64,000 bases of DNA from DATAWK01 sp036267255 (GTDB taxonomy: Bacteria > Acidobacteriota > Terriglobia > Terriglobales > Acidobacteriaceae): assembly GCA_036267255.1 (NCBI GenBank), contig DATAWK010000005.1, forward strand, positions 94,535 through 158,534, written 5' to 3'. The translations under genes and the position numbers were made by a program. Every line of letters starts with the position of its first letter. Positions within the stretch are counted from its first letter, which is position 1. Below the pieces are notes generated by a model. The model did no database searches and was not told the DNA's origin. It was given only the letters and a program-made list of their open reading frames with translations. Positions 7,378 to 17,228 of the stretch are shown one piece after another.

Positions 7378-10300
7378 TCACGGGCCGTTAATAATCGGCT
7401 TCGAAACCGTGGGCTGGTAGTTAAATCGATATGGCTGAATACGATCTCCCGACTCGAAGCGATCATTCCAATTCAACCTGTATCGCAGCGTAGCCGCAGT
7501 ATCTGGATAATGCATGGTCGCTGGATAAGGATAGGTGCGCATCCCGTGAAACGGCATCTCGGCAACCGTAAAAGGCAGCGCTTCATAAAAATCCATATCC
7601 TTTACAAAGCCATTGGCATAGAAAAAATAGTCGCGCTTCCAATGCGGCGGCAATGGCGGCAGTGTAGTGGCACTGAATTCCACATCGATTTCTTCACCGC
7701 TCCCAAAGATCACATACTGGTCGTCTACTTTCTTTAGCAGAGGCGTTACGTTGCCGTAACGCGTGTAGCTGCCGCGCTGCCATGCAAACGGACCTGTGGT
7801 GCTGATCTTTTGGTAGTCGTACGTTAGATCTCCAGGAGTTGCTCCCTCAATCTGCTGCGGATATCCGCGAAACGCAAGATGTGCCGTGCTCAGTGGAAGC
7901 TCGGTCTGCCGCGCCGTACGAGAAATATCCGGGCCATTGTCAACAAGCACCTGGTCCCAGTAAATCTGCAGATTGGTCGTCAGCCGGATGCGGCGTGTAC
8001 CCACAGGCAATTTACCGGTTAAATCGACAACGATCGTACGCGGTAGACCAGCCGGGAATCCCATATCATCGATGACGCGTTTCCAGGAACCATCCGGCAT
8101 CTGCGCTTCTACATAAGGCGGTACCGGTTTCAACCCTGCCTGCCATGCAGCATACATGGAGCTCGCGCTAAAGTATTCGATATATCCATGCATCAATAAT
8201 CGCAGTGGATTCCGCGGCGTCCACGCACCCAGATCCAGAGTCAGCGTGTGCTGATTTGCATATCCCGCAAACTTCAAATCCTTGAAATCACGCACATACT
8301 TGTGGTCACGTTCGCGCAATAGATCAAGCACATTGCGTCCCTTATCATCCCATGCGCCCGCAAGGGGATGCGCATTCGACGTAACCACCGTCTTGCCAGA
8401 TGCAAATGGAGGCTCACTCAAGAACTTCTCATCCGGATAAACTTCCGTCCCATCAGGATGATCTACGGCAATCAGCCGTACCTGATCGATAAAGTTGATT
8501 TCCTCCATTGGCTCCCCAAAGCGCAAGCTTAAGAACCCATCGCGCGCTTTCAGATCTGCACCGTCAACTTTGATCCATTCATCTGGATCTCCCTGATTCA
8601 TTGCGGTTGGCGACACCCAATGTCCTACGACAGCCGCGCCAATTACATCCGAGACAAAACGATATTCCTTGCCATCCCAGGCAAACAGCACAGGACAGGA
8701 ACTGCCTCGACGATCCAGTTCTTGTATTGCTGCAACTTTCGATACTGGCAAATTGATTTCGTCCTGTGGTACTCCGGTAGGCCACAGCAGACGCACGACA
8801 TCGGCTTGGGTTGCTTGCCCAAGCCCAGCCAGAATCTCAGTCGATCCCTGACTTAAATATCCTGAACCACCTGCAACCTCAAACTTCTGCCGATGTCCAT
8901 CAGCCAGCACATCCACTTTCGTGCCAATGGCGGACTTATTATCTGCAAGCCCTGTTAAATCGATGCGTAATGAGTGGTTCTTGCTTCCTCCGACATTGCG
9001 CAACACGACAGGAAGACCGCCCAATTGCGTAACAATTAAATCGGCTGCACCATCACCATCCACATCCGCTGCAATCACCGATCGCGCATTCTGCAGCTTG
9101 ACCTTGTCCAATCCGACGGCACTGGTTACATCCTCAAATCCTTCCGGACCACGGTTACGGAAAACACGAAGCTCCGTGCCATGACTTGTTTCAACAACTG
9201 CAGCCAGGTCAATCCAGCCATCGTTGTCGATATCGATGCCAGTCACACCCCAGGCGCGTTGAATACCTTTGACTGGTAGATCTACCCGCTCAAAACGCTT
9301 GCCATCTACATTGCGCCATAGGCTGATGCCCGGAGCACCGGCATGCGTTACAGCAAAATCCATCCACTCGTCTTTGTTGAAATCAAGCGCGTAAATGCCA
9401 ACAGTGGCAGCCAAATTCTCGTCATCATAGAGCGGCGCAGACTTAAAGCGTCCTTCGCGCGGATTCGCAAAAAAAGTTGGCGCACCTTCAGACCCGGTTA
9501 CGACTAAATCCACCGCACGATCATTATTGACATCGGAAAGCACCGCACCCACTGTTTTGCCTTGTCCAGCCAAGCCTGTCGGTTCAGTCCACTCCGTAAA
9601 TGTGGAATTGCCGTTGTTCCGCCAAAGTACATTTGGCCCCATGCCAGGTTTTGCGCCTGCAGATCCAGTGACGAATAAGTCCAGATCGCCGTCGTGATCA
9701 AAATCAACAAACGTCAGACCCGCTGGATGATTCAATGATCGAATGCCAACCTGCGAAGTAACATCTGCGAATTTTCCGTGTCCCAGGTTGTGGAACAGCA
9801 CCACTCGGTCACTAAAAGCCACAGCTAAATCCGGCAGTTTATCGTTGTCGTAATCGCCAACGGTACATGCAATAGCATTTCCACTGGCACTCAAGCCTGT
9901 CTGTTGGTCGGCAATCTCCTCAAAGCTTCCATTGCCTAAGTTGCGATATGCATGAATCGCGTGTTCTCCGCTGCCCAGCACGATCAAGTCCTTATGGCCG
10001 GCCCCGGTAATATCGAGAATGCAAGCTCCACCGCCTAAACCACCATTCTGGACCGCATTCGTTGTGACTGCGCCATGCACGGGTTGCGATTCAAACTGCA
10101 CTGGAATCATTGCGCCAACCGGCGGTTCTGGCAACAAAACATCTTGCACGGTTGCGTAATGTCCCTGTTCTCCATAGACAGTCGTAAGAGGTGAAGAAAT
10201 TTTGTCGTGAGTAAGATGCGAAAAATATTTGAGCTGCTCTCGTGCCTCATCGTTCTTCCCCAAACGTTGCAGTGTCCTTGCCAATCCAAACACTGCAGAG

Positions 10301-10833
10301 GCATGGACGGGATTCAAACGAAGTGCAGCTTGAAATTCACCCAGTGCTTTATCGAATTGCTGTGCCTCAAAATGCGATGAGCCGAGAAAATAATGCGTAT
10401 CAGCATCGGATGGATCGATTGCAACGACATGCTGAAAATCGCCGATCGCCAATTCAGGCTTTCCTTCGCTGCGATGCACCAGGCCAAGACTGTACCAAAT
10501 ACTCGGATTTTTAGGGTCCAGTCGCGCTGCTTCTGTTAGGGCTGCGTCAGCTTCTGGCAGTCTCTGCATATACAACAGCGCAATCCCACGATTGACCTGC
10601 AATACAACCATGGAAGGATCGGCAGCATGTGCTTCATCAAACTCACCGAGGGCTTTTTCCGTCAATTGTTGGTTCATCAGAGCCACGCCAAGATTATTCA
10701 AGCGTGCAGCTTTTACGCGACCATGCGGAACATCAGCAGCCCAGAGTGAAGCCGCAGAAACAGCCATCAAAAAAAACTGCAATATAAGCAATCCTTTATA
10801 TACGGGGACACTCAGGCGGGTTCTTATTGGCAT
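7378..10833 (-). CDS. Secreted TPR/FG-GAP/ASPIC-UnbV (CRTAC1-like) repeat protein
   Basis: A protein of ~1151 residues for the cell envelope or outside. In order: a signal peptide (ILQFFLMAVSAASLWA); five or six TPR motifs to ~residue 225 (ARLNNLGVALMNQQL, PSIWYSLGLVHRSEGKPELA); an FG-GAP/VCBS propeller (~260-640) with repeated calcium-site motifs such as DYDNDKLPDLAV, DFDHDGDLDLFV and DVDGDGAADLIV; an ASPIC/UnbV segment (~655-720); then ~430 residues without a family I recognise. I chose ATG 10833; a TTG seven codons upstream also fits. It is the last gene of the kinase-regulator operon. Its function is unknown; TPR plus propeller suggests a protein- or glycan-binding scaffold. Confidence 0.85.
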   Translation of the reverse strand: MPIRTRLSVPVYKGLLILQFFLMAVSAASLWAADVPHGRVKAARLNNLGVALMNQQLTEKALGEFDEAHAADPSMVVLQVNRGIALLYMQRLPEADAALTEAARLDPKNPSIWYSLGLVHRSEGKPELAIGDFQHVVAIDPSDADTHYFLGSSHFEAQQFDKALGEFQAALRLNPVHASAVFGLARTLQRLGKNDEAREQLKYFSHLTHDKISSPLTTVYGEQGHYATVQDVLLPEPPVGAMIPVQFESQPVHGAVTTNAVQNGGLGGGACILDITGAGHKDLIVLGSGEHAIHAYRNLGNGSFEEIADQQTGLSASGNAIACTVGDYDNDKLPDLAVAFSDRVVLFHNLGHGKFADVTSQVGIRSLNHPAGLTFVDFDHDGDLDLFVTGSAGAKPGMGPNVLWRNNGNSTFTEWTEPTGLAGQGKTVGAVLSDVNNDRAVDLVVTGSEGAPTFFANPREGRFKSAPLYDDENLAATVGIYALDFNKDEWMDFAVTHAGAPGISLWRNVDGKRFERVDLPVKGIQRAWGVTGIDIDNDGWIDLAAVVETSHGTELRVFRNRGPEGFEDVTSAVGLDKVKLQNARSVIAADVDGDGAADLIVTQLGGLPVVLRNVGGSKNHSLRIDLTGLADNKSAIGTKVDVLADGHRQKFEVAGGSGYLSQGSTEILAGLGQATQADVVRLLWPTGVPQDEINLPVSKVAAIQELDRRGSSCPVLFAWDGKEYRFVSDVIGAAVVGHWVSPTAMNQGDPDEWIKVDGADLKARDGFLSLRFGEPMEEINFIDQVRLIAVDHPDGTEVYPDEKFLSEPPFASGKTVVTSNAHPLAGAWDDKGRNVLDLLRERDHKYVRDFKDLKFAGYANQHTLTLDLGAWTPRNPLRLLMHGYIEYFSASSMYAAWQAGLKPVPPYVEAQMPDGSWKRVIDDMGFPAGLPRTIVVDLTGKLPVGTRRIRLTTNLQIYWDQVLVDNGPDISRTARQTELPLSTAHLAFRGYPQQIEGATPGDLTYDYQKISTTGPFAWQRGSYTRYGNVTPLLKKVDDQYVIFGSGEEIDVEFSATTLPPLPPHWKRDYFFYANGFVKDMDFYEALPFTVAEMPFHGMRTYPYPATMHYPDTAATLRYRLNWNDRFESGDRIQPYRFNYQPTVSKPIINGP

Positions 10834-10911
10834 AGGGTTGTTTCCGCAAGACAAGCATTCACTTTCAAGTCATATCCGTAAAAGTTCAAGCAGAACGCGC
10901 ACGCGTAGAGG

Positions 10912-11430
10912 CTAGTTTGGCATTACGTGGTATCCGAATGCAAAACGGCCAATAAACATTTGAGGATTATCTCCAGGTGGTGTTATACGAAAGGAACTAA
11001 CGCGGGAACTTACGTCGCGCTTTGCATTGACCGTTCCCATCAACTTTCCAGTGGCTGCTTCGTAAAAGCTAACGGCCAACATATCGCCATCGCGGCGCCA
11101 TCCAATGGCATATTGTCCTGGACGCAGCGTAAATGCATTAATCTTCAGTGGAACCTGCGACAAAAAGAAGTGAGAATATTTTCCATCAGCAGAATATCCC
11201 GCGGTAATCATGACAACGCCTGCGATAAATTTTCCTTTGCCATCCGTAACTCCGGAAGCGGAGCGCATCTCTGTTTCAATACGCTCACTTCCCACCGGAG
11301 CGCGCGCAGGAATAACGGACCTCAACTCCGACGGTGTCGCCATACGCCAGCCCATGCTGGAACTCTGGGCAGACAAGCAGAACGGAATGCTGAAGGCAAG
11401 CAGGCACAACGTTGAGAATACTTTTCTCAT
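10912..11430 (-). CDS. Small secreted protein of unknown function
   Basis: About 172 residues with a clear signal peptide (VFSTLCLLAFSIPFCLSAQ). The mature part has alternating beta-type sequence (GKFIAGVVMITAGYSADGKYSHFFLSQVPLKI is its core) and no motif I can name. ATG 11430 is preceded by AGAAGGA at correct spacing; two in-frame ATGs upstream lack this. The gene starts within ~25 bp of the response-regulator stop and precedes the TPR/FG-GAP gene by 80 bp, so all are probably one transcript. A role as ligand-binding or effector protein of the kinase system is conceivable but unsupported. Confidence 0.7.
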   Translation of the reverse strand: MRKVFSTLCLLAFSIPFCLSAQSSSMGWRMATPSELRSVIPARAPVGSERIETEMRSASGVTDGKGKFIAGVVMITAGYSADGKYSHFFLSQVPLKINAFTLRPGQYAIGWRRDGDMLAVSFYEAATGKLMGTVNAKRDVSSRVSSFRITPPGDNPQMFIGRFAFGYHVMPN

Positions 11431-11455
11431 GAACATCCTTCTCTTCATCGAACCA

Positions 11456-12100
11456 TCACAGGTGAACGATACCGCGTTGTATCGCTGTCATCGCAGCCTG
11501 TGTACGATCTGAAACCATTAACTTACTCAGTAAATTGTTGATATGAGATTTCACTGTTGCTTCTGATATATGCATCTCTACTGCAATTTCCTTATTGCTT
11601 CTTCCTTGAACAATGTGCCGCAGCACCTCCAACTCTCTCCCTGTCAGTTGTTCCGTACCAATCCGTTCTGCCAGCCTCTGGGCCACAAAAGTCGGGATGC
11701 AGGACTTGCCTGCGTGCACGGCCCGTATTGTGCTAATAAGTTCCTCACTGGAGACACCTTTCAACAAGTAGCTGCGCGCGCCCGCCTGAAGTGCTTTGTA
11801 TATATCCTCATCGCCGTCGTACGTAGTTAAGACAATAATTTTCGATTCAATATCTATCTCTCGGATTCGCTGGATTGCCGTCACTCCGCTTCCCCCTTTC
11901 AAGCGAAGATCCATAAGGGTGATGTCTGGATGGTGTTTTTGAAATTGACTAATGGCTTCATCGCAATTATCGGACTGCGCAACCACTTCAAAGTTCGATT
12001 CCGTTTCTATCAGGGCCACCAATCCCTGGCGAACGACATTGTGGTCTTCCACAACCATGATGCGAATTGGCGTAGGCAATGTTGTTTTGTCTAATGTCAT
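11456..12100 (-). CDS. NarL/FixJ-family response regulator
   Basis: A 214-residue two-component regulator. The receiver domain (residues 13-130) has the acidic pocket (VVEDH), the phosphoacceptor Asp64 in LMDLRLKGG, the switch Thr region (VLTTYDGDED) and the conserved Lys in YLLKG. The C-terminal LuxR-type helix-turn-helix (~148-205) reads LTGRELEVLRHIVQGRSNKEIA and ISEATVKSHINNLLSKL. It lies 27 bp downstream of a HisKA_3-type kinase gene, the usual NarL-kinase pairing, so it is almost certainly the kinase's partner. Targets are unknown; the two following genes are the first candidates. Confidence 0.95.
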   Translation of the reverse strand: MTLDKTTLPTPIRIMVVEDHNVVRQGLVALIETESNFEVVAQSDNCDEAISQFQKHHPDITLMDLRLKGGSGVTAIQRIREIDIESKIIVLTTYDGDEDIYKALQAGARSYLLKGVSSEELISTIRAVHAGKSCIPTFVAQRLAERIGTEQLTGRELEVLRHIVQGRSNKEIAVEMHISEATVKSHINNLLSKLMVSDRTQAAMTAIQRGIVHL

Positions 12101-12127
12101 TTGAAGCTCAATTCTTTCTATGTATAA

Positions 12128-15100
12128 CTACGTTTCGATATCCAGGATGATCGCGGTGCCCTCATTTTCTTTGCTTTCAATATGGAATGTTGCATGAATC
12201 AATTTAGCTCTTTCCCTCATTCCTGTAAGGCCGTAATGACCGTCCCCATCAGAATCGCTGTTTCTACTGACAACCAATCCGCGGCCATCATCGGAGATAA
12301 TCATTCGCACATGTGTCTGTTCATATGCAAGTAAGACGCGAATTCGACTTGCACCCGCATGGCGAACCGCATTGATCAGAGCCTCTTGCACAATCTTCAG
12401 AAGTTCATTTTCTGTCGCTTCTGGCATTGGGCGATAGGCTCCGTGGATATCTAAATCAATTTCAGCAACGGATTGTTGCTTGGCCTGCTTTACGACACCA
12501 GACAAACGTGCAGGGAAATCTTTATCTCGTGAAGTCTGCGAGCGCAAATCCCATATAGAGTGTCTAGCCTCAGACAAGCTGGAATTCACCAATGAGAGCG
12601 CTTGCTCGATATGGTTTTTTGCTGACTCATTGGAGTGATCAACCAGACGTTTGGCCACTTCCAGTTGCAGCGAAATGGCCACAAATCCCTGTGCAAGTGT
12701 GTCATGAATCTCGCGAGCGATCCTGTTTCTCTCTGCCAGAACCGCATTGAACTGCAACTCTACGCTCTTCATTCGAAAACGATAAAGTTCATAGCCTACT
12801 AAGCCAAGCATGAGGCACAGAATCAGATAAAACCATAGAGTCTGGTAAATGTGCGGTTGCACTTGAAAATAAAATGAGGAGCCTGTCATGTTCCACACGT
12901 TATCGTTGTTTGCTGCGATCACGTGAAATGTATATTTTCCAGGCTTAAGGTTTGTGTAATAGGCCTGCCGACGTGTTCCCGAATCTATCCACGTCTTATC
13001 GAACCCATCGAGACGGTATTGAAAACGAACGTTTTGTGGCGCGATAAAACTTAACCCTGCATAGTGGAATGCATAGCGTGTGTGTCCAGGAGCAACCACT
13101 AATTTCTCGGCAGGCGGAACATCTACATCATCTACGGATACCTGCTCAATCGCCACAGGTGGCGGCACTTTGTTATAGATAGCGTGCTCCGGCTGTATGG
13201 AGGTAATGCCGCGCGGGGTGGTGAACCAGAGCGTACCATCCGCAGACCGCGACACTGCTGGGTGACCTCCGCTGCTGCATTGGCTGGTTGGCATGCCATC
13301 TGCAGTACCATAGGCAAGAACATTGACCGTTTTTACATGTCCTTCTGCGAAAGCATTGAGATCGGCCATACTTGTACTGAATATTCCGCGATCCGAGCTA
13401 ATCCAAAGATTCCCAGACTCATCCGCAATTAACCCATAAATATTCTCAGGAAGCACCGTTAGATATTTGTAAGTAGAAATGAGTCCATTCTTAAACCGAT
13501 CCAACCCCCCACCTTTGGTTCCTATCCATAAGGTATTTTTTGAGTCCACAAACAATGTTGTGATTACATTGCTCGAAAGCCCATTTTGGATCGTATATCG
13601 AAATATGTGCCCTCGCTTCCGCACGTTTAAACCATTCAAGGTACCTATCCACAAATTGCCTTCTTTGTCTTCCACCAGCGCTCCGATGTAATCACTGGTA
13701 AGACCATCCTTTTGTGTGTAGTTGATTGCTGTGCCATTTTTCCAGTGAGAAAGTCCATGCCGCGTTCCTACCCAGAGGGAGCCGTCCGCATCCACAAGTA
13801 GAGAACGTATATAGTCGTCTTCCAAACCGTCTGCAGAAGTAAGCAGCGATACATGTCCTTCATGGAGATGATCCAACCCATCCGGTGTACCAATCCACAA
13901 TCCACCCTTTAAATCATCCGCCAGGGCGAAGACGACATTGCTTGAGAGACCATCCTTTGCATTTATCGTTGTAAATTTTTGATGGAATAGCCTGCTCAAG
14001 CCATTGCCATTGGTTCCCACCCAGACAGCATTTTCATGGTCTTCCAAAATCGCCTTTGCATCGTCACCAGCAAGTCCATCCGTCGCGGTATAGGATGTGA
14101 ATTTTTGATTCCGCAGCATCGTCATCCCTCCCGCGTCTGTTCCTAGCCATAGACTGCCTTCGTGATCTTCAAACATGTCCAGTACCAGAGGTGCCGACAG
14201 ACCGTTGCTTGTCGTAAGAAGATCGATCTTACCGTCGACAAAACGTGCAATTCCGTTGTCTGTACTTACCCAAACCGCGCCTTCACGATCCTCATAAATC
14301 TGATGAATGGAATTGCCAGGCAATCCATTACGAGTCGTATAGCTCGTCAAAGAATGTTTGTCCCACACCATCAAGCCCGAAGTTGTCCCGATCCAAAGAC
14401 GTCCCTGTTGATCGGCCAGCAAAGTTTCTATATTCGAATCCAGCAATGCCGGATTGTTAAAAAATGGACCAGGTTTTCCCTGCTGAATCGAGGCGATTCC
14501 TTCTTGCGTAGCGATCCATACAACGCCCTTGGGGCTTTTGGTGAGTGCGCTTACGGCGCTGCTATAAACCTGAGCTATTTGATCGCCGTTGAATCTATCG
14601 AGGCCGCTGTCCGTCGCGATCCAAACATTGCCATCTGCATCATCGAGAATTGAAATTACATTGCTGCTGGAAAGGCCGTCCTTTGCAGTGATCGAATGAA
14701 TCCGTCCTTGAAAATCACTTGCGATACCATTCGCCGTCAAAATCCATAAAACACCGCGGTGATCCTCGTACACTGAAGAAATATCATTGCTAGGAAGCCC
14801 ATCTTGCGTAGTTAGAAGCGACCAGCGCACTCCATTGTAAGAAGTTAGACCGTCCGCCGTACTGATCCATAGCACGCCATGGGAATCTTGATACAGGCTA
14901 TTTACTTCATTGCTATGGAGCTGTGGCGTTGTTCGTTGATTGAAGATGGCAAACTGGATGCCATCGAAGCGTGCCAGGCCACCTTCAGTGGCAATCCATA
15001 AATAGCCATCTCGAGTTTGCAAAATACTGTTGACAGTATTCTGCGGCAAGCCTTCATCTGTCTGCCAAACTCTGCGCCCAAAATGACGTATAGGGCTATT

Positions 15101-15196
15101 TCGATCCAGCGCATGTGCTTGACAAGCAAGAATGACGGCAAGGATCACGGTATATCTACCGAGGATTTTCAACGATGACGGAGGAACCGTGTACAT
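12128..15196 (-). CDS. Hybrid-type sensor histidine kinase with periplasmic beta-propeller and Y_Y_Y domain
   Basis: A 1022-residue inner-membrane sensor. A signal peptide is followed by many two-component-regulator propeller repeats (~45-660), each of the form DGLxxNxVxxIxxDxxGxLWIGTxxGL, forming two probable seven-bladed propellers. Next come a Y_Y_Y domain (~690-765: RFQYRLDGFDKTWIDSG, YTNLKPGKYTFHV), one transmembrane helix (FYLILCLMLGLVGYELY), a HisKA_3 dimerisation domain with phosphoacceptor His831 (RIAREIHDTLAQ) and a HATPase (DDGRGL, HYGLTGMRERA). There is no receiver domain; the partner is the next gene. Similar sensors in Bacteroidetes detect oligosaccharides. The ligand here cannot be told. 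Confidence 0.95.
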   Translation of the reverse strand: MYTVPPSSLKILGRYTVILAVILACQAHALDRNSPIRHFGRRVWQTDEGLPQNTVNSILQTRDGYLWIATEGGLARFDGIQFAIFNQRTTPQLHSNEVNSLYQDSHGVLWISTADGLTSYNGVRWSLLTTQDGLPSNDISSVYEDHRGVLWILTANGIASDFQGRIHSITAKDGLSSSNVISILDDADGNVWIATDSGLDRFNGDQIAQVYSSAVSALTKSPKGVVWIATQEGIASIQQGKPGPFFNNPALLDSNIETLLADQQGRLWIGTTSGLMVWDKHSLTSYTTRNGLPGNSIHQIYEDREGAVWVSTDNGIARFVDGKIDLLTTSNGLSAPLVLDMFEDHEGSLWLGTDAGGMTMLRNQKFTSYTATDGLAGDDAKAILEDHENAVWVGTNGNGLSRLFHQKFTTINAKDGLSSNVVFALADDLKGGLWIGTPDGLDHLHEGHVSLLTSADGLEDDYIRSLLVDADGSLWVGTRHGLSHWKNGTAINYTQKDGLTSDYIGALVEDKEGNLWIGTLNGLNVRKRGHIFRYTIQNGLSSNVITTLFVDSKNTLWIGTKGGGLDRFKNGLISTYKYLTVLPENIYGLIADESGNLWISSDRGIFSTSMADLNAFAEGHVKTVNVLAYGTADGMPTSQCSSGGHPAVSRSADGTLWFTTPRGITSIQPEHAIYNKVPPPVAIEQVSVDDVDVPPAEKLVVAPGHTRYAFHYAGLSFIAPQNVRFQYRLDGFDKTWIDSGTRRQAYYTNLKPGKYTFHVIAANNDNVWNMTGSSFYFQVQPHIYQTLWFYLILCLMLGLVGYELYRFRMKSVELQFNAVLAERNRIAREIHDTLAQGFVAISLQLEVAKRLVDHSNESAKNHIEQALSLVNSSLSEARHSIWDLRSQTSRDKDFPARLSGVVKQAKQQSVAEIDLDIHGAYRPMPEATENELLKIVQEALINAVRHAGASRIRVLLAYEQTHVRMIISDDGRGLVVSRNSDSDGDGHYGLTGMRERAKLIHATFHIESKENEGTAIILDIET

Positions 15197-15512
15197 GAAT
15201 GTGGGCAGACGTATGCGATTATCCTACGCTTATGGGCAGAGTGTCTTCTCCACCTTAAGTTGGAGAAACATATCAAACTTTTCTCTCAAGACAATGGCAC
15301 GAACGGCTCTTATCCTGAGACTGCCCTTGAAATTGTTGCCTCTTTAATGGCTGCCTCGGTTTGATCCAAGGCAGCCATTTCTTTTGGCGCCTGAAAAAGG
15401 GAAATTCGACCGTTTATGGAAAACATCTTTTCACAACGCCCCAAGTCTGCGAAAATAGATCGTGCCTACCTTGCACGTCCATCCTAAAAATTCATCCCAG
15501 GGAGCCGCATTC
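15197..15512. promoter_or_regulatory. Divergent kinase/pyrG intergenic region
   Basis: 316 bp that must carry the kinase promoter (minus) and the pyrG promoter (plus). It holds a small hairpin at ~15247-15266 (TCTCCA/TGGAGA), a 17-codon leucine-rich ORF (15294-15347, seven Leu) and the strong intrinsic terminator at 15346-15385. It may encode a small RNA or a pyrG attenuator. No convincing promoter was picked by eye. Confidence 0.4.
15346..15385 (+). terminator. Intrinsic terminator in the pyrG leader
   Basis: AATGGCTGCCT (15346-15356) and AGGCAGCCATT (15369-15379) make a perfect 11-bp stem with a 12-nt loop, followed by TTTCTTTT on the plus strand. No complete plus-strand gene precedes it, so it either ends a small RNA that starts after 15197 or attenuates pyrG, whose ATG is 130 nt downstream. 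Confidence 0.7.
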
Positions 15513-17168
15513 ATGTCGGCAAAATATGTCTTCGTTACAGGTGGAGTTGTGTCCAGCCTTGGCAAGGGTCTTGCTGCAGCATCCATCGGTTGCCTGCTGG
15601 AGAGTCGCGGCCTGCGCGTCAACCTGATGAAATTCGACCCCTATCTCAACGTTGACCCGGGTACCATGTCTCCCTTTCAGCACGGCGAGGTCTTTGTTAC
15701 CGACGATGGCGCAGAAACCGATCTCGACCTTGGGCATTATGAGCGCTTTACGCACGCGCACCTCACGCGCGACAACAATCTGACCACCGGCCGCATTTAC
15801 GAACAGATCATCACCAAGGAACGACGCGGTGACTACCTCGGCAAAACTGTGCAGGTCATTCCGCATGTTACCAATGAAATTAAAAACGCCATGCGTAAGG
15901 TGGCTGCGGACACTGACATCACCATCGTCGAGATTGGCGGTACCGTAGGCGACATCGAATCGCTGCCATTCCTTGAGGCCATCCGCCAGATGCGTCAGGA
16001 GCTGGGCCGTGAGAACACAGCATTTGTTCATGTCACCCTGGTTCCCTGGATTGCCGCTGCACAGGAACTGAAGACCAAGCCTACGCAGCACTCCGTCAAG
16101 GAGCTGCTCTCCATCGGCATTCAGCCGGACATTCTGCTCTGCCGCACCGACCGTTTTTTAACGCATGATATGAAGCAGAAAATCGCTCTCTTCTGCAACG
16201 TGGAAGAGCAGGCCGTCATCACCGCCAAGGATGTCCCTTCCATCTACGAAGTTCCGCTGGTATTCGCACAGGAGCATGTCGACGCACTCCTGCTGAAGTA
16301 CCTGCATATCAGCTCTGCGGAGCCGGAATTGGATCGCTGGCGTGACCTGGCCGAACGGCATCATCATCCTAAGGACGAGGTTTCCATCGCGATTGTCGGC
16401 AAGTATGTTGAGTATGAAGACAGCTATAAATCTCTGAAGGAAGCTCTCGTCCACGGTGCACTGGCGCATAACCTGAAGCTGCAAGTGACCTGGGTCGAAG
16501 CCGAAGGGCTGGAGACAAAAGATCCCGGCGATAAGAGTTACGAAAGTCAACTCGAAGGCTTCGATGGAATCCTGGTTCCCGGAGGATTTGGCAAACGTGG
16601 CATCGAGGGCATGCTGAACGCTATTCGTTACGCGCGGGAAAACAACATTCCCTACTTCGGCATCTGCCTCGGCATGCAGACAGCCTGCATTGAATACGCG
16701 CGCAACGTCTGCGGCCTCTCAGAGGCCAACTCCAGCGAATTTGATCCGGCCACGCCGCATCGTATTATCTACAAGCTGCGTGAACTGACCGGCGTGGAAG
16801 AGATGGGCGGTACCATGCGCCTGGGAGCGTGGACCTGCATGCTGCAGCCCGACTCCCTTGCGTATCGCGCCTATGGAAACACAGAGATCAGCGAACGCCA
16901 TCGCCACCGTTACGAGTTCAACCGCGAATATGAAGCACTGCTTACGGGTGCCGGACTGCGCATTACGGGCACCACGCCCGACGCAACGTATGTCGAGATC
17001 GTGGAAATTCCCGGCCACCCATTTTTCCTGGGCTGCCAGTTTCATCCTGAATTCAAATCCAAGCCCCTGGAGCCGCATCCTTTGTTCCGGGAGTTTGTCG
17101 GCGCAAGCTACGCGAATCGGACTCTGAAGACGACCACCGCCTCGACGGTGACTTTAAAAGCAACGTAA
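15513..17168 (+). CDS. pyrG: CTP synthase
   Basis: A 551-residue cytosolic enzyme that aminates UTP to CTP with glutamine and ATP. The synthetase domain opens with YVFVTGGVVSSLGKG (P-loop) and contains MSPFQHGEVFVTDDGAETD. The class I glutamine amidotransferase domain (~300-540) carries the oxyanion loop (LVPGGFGKRG), nucleophile Cys in GICLGMQ and the His-Glu dyad in FHPEFKS. ATG 15513 is chosen because the synthetase N-terminus begins here and GGGAG lies upstream; a frame start at 15462 would add 17 unrelated residues. A terminator hairpin in the leader suggests attenuation. Confidence 0.98.
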   Translation: MSAKYVFVTGGVVSSLGKGLAAASIGCLLESRGLRVNLMKFDPYLNVDPGTMSPFQHGEVFVTDDGAETDLDLGHYERFTHAHLTRDNNLTTGRIYEQIITKERRGDYLGKTVQVIPHVTNEIKNAMRKVAADTDITIVEIGGTVGDIESLPFLEAIRQMRQELGRENTAFVHVTLVPWIAAAQELKTKPTQHSVKELLSIGIQPDILLCRTDRFLTHDMKQKIALFCNVEEQAVITAKDVPSIYEVPLVFAQEHVDALLLKYLHISSAEPELDRWRDLAERHHHPKDEVSIAIVGKYVEYEDSYKSLKEALVHGALAHNLKLQVTWVEAEGLETKDPGDKSYESQLEGFDGILVPGGFGKRGIEGMLNAIRYARENNIPYFGICLGMQTACIEYARNVCGLSEANSSEFDPATPHRIIYKLRELTGVEEMGGTMRLGAWTCMLQPDSLAYRAYGNTEISERHRHRYEFNREYEALLTGAGLRITGTTPDATYVEIVEIPGHPFFLGCQFHPEFKSKPLEPHPLFREFVGASYANRTLKTTTASTVTLKAT

Positions 17169-17228
17169 CAGCCCTTGGCACGCAAGACACGCTCCTCAAC
17201 CCGTTGCATTTGCATCTAATTCTGCACG

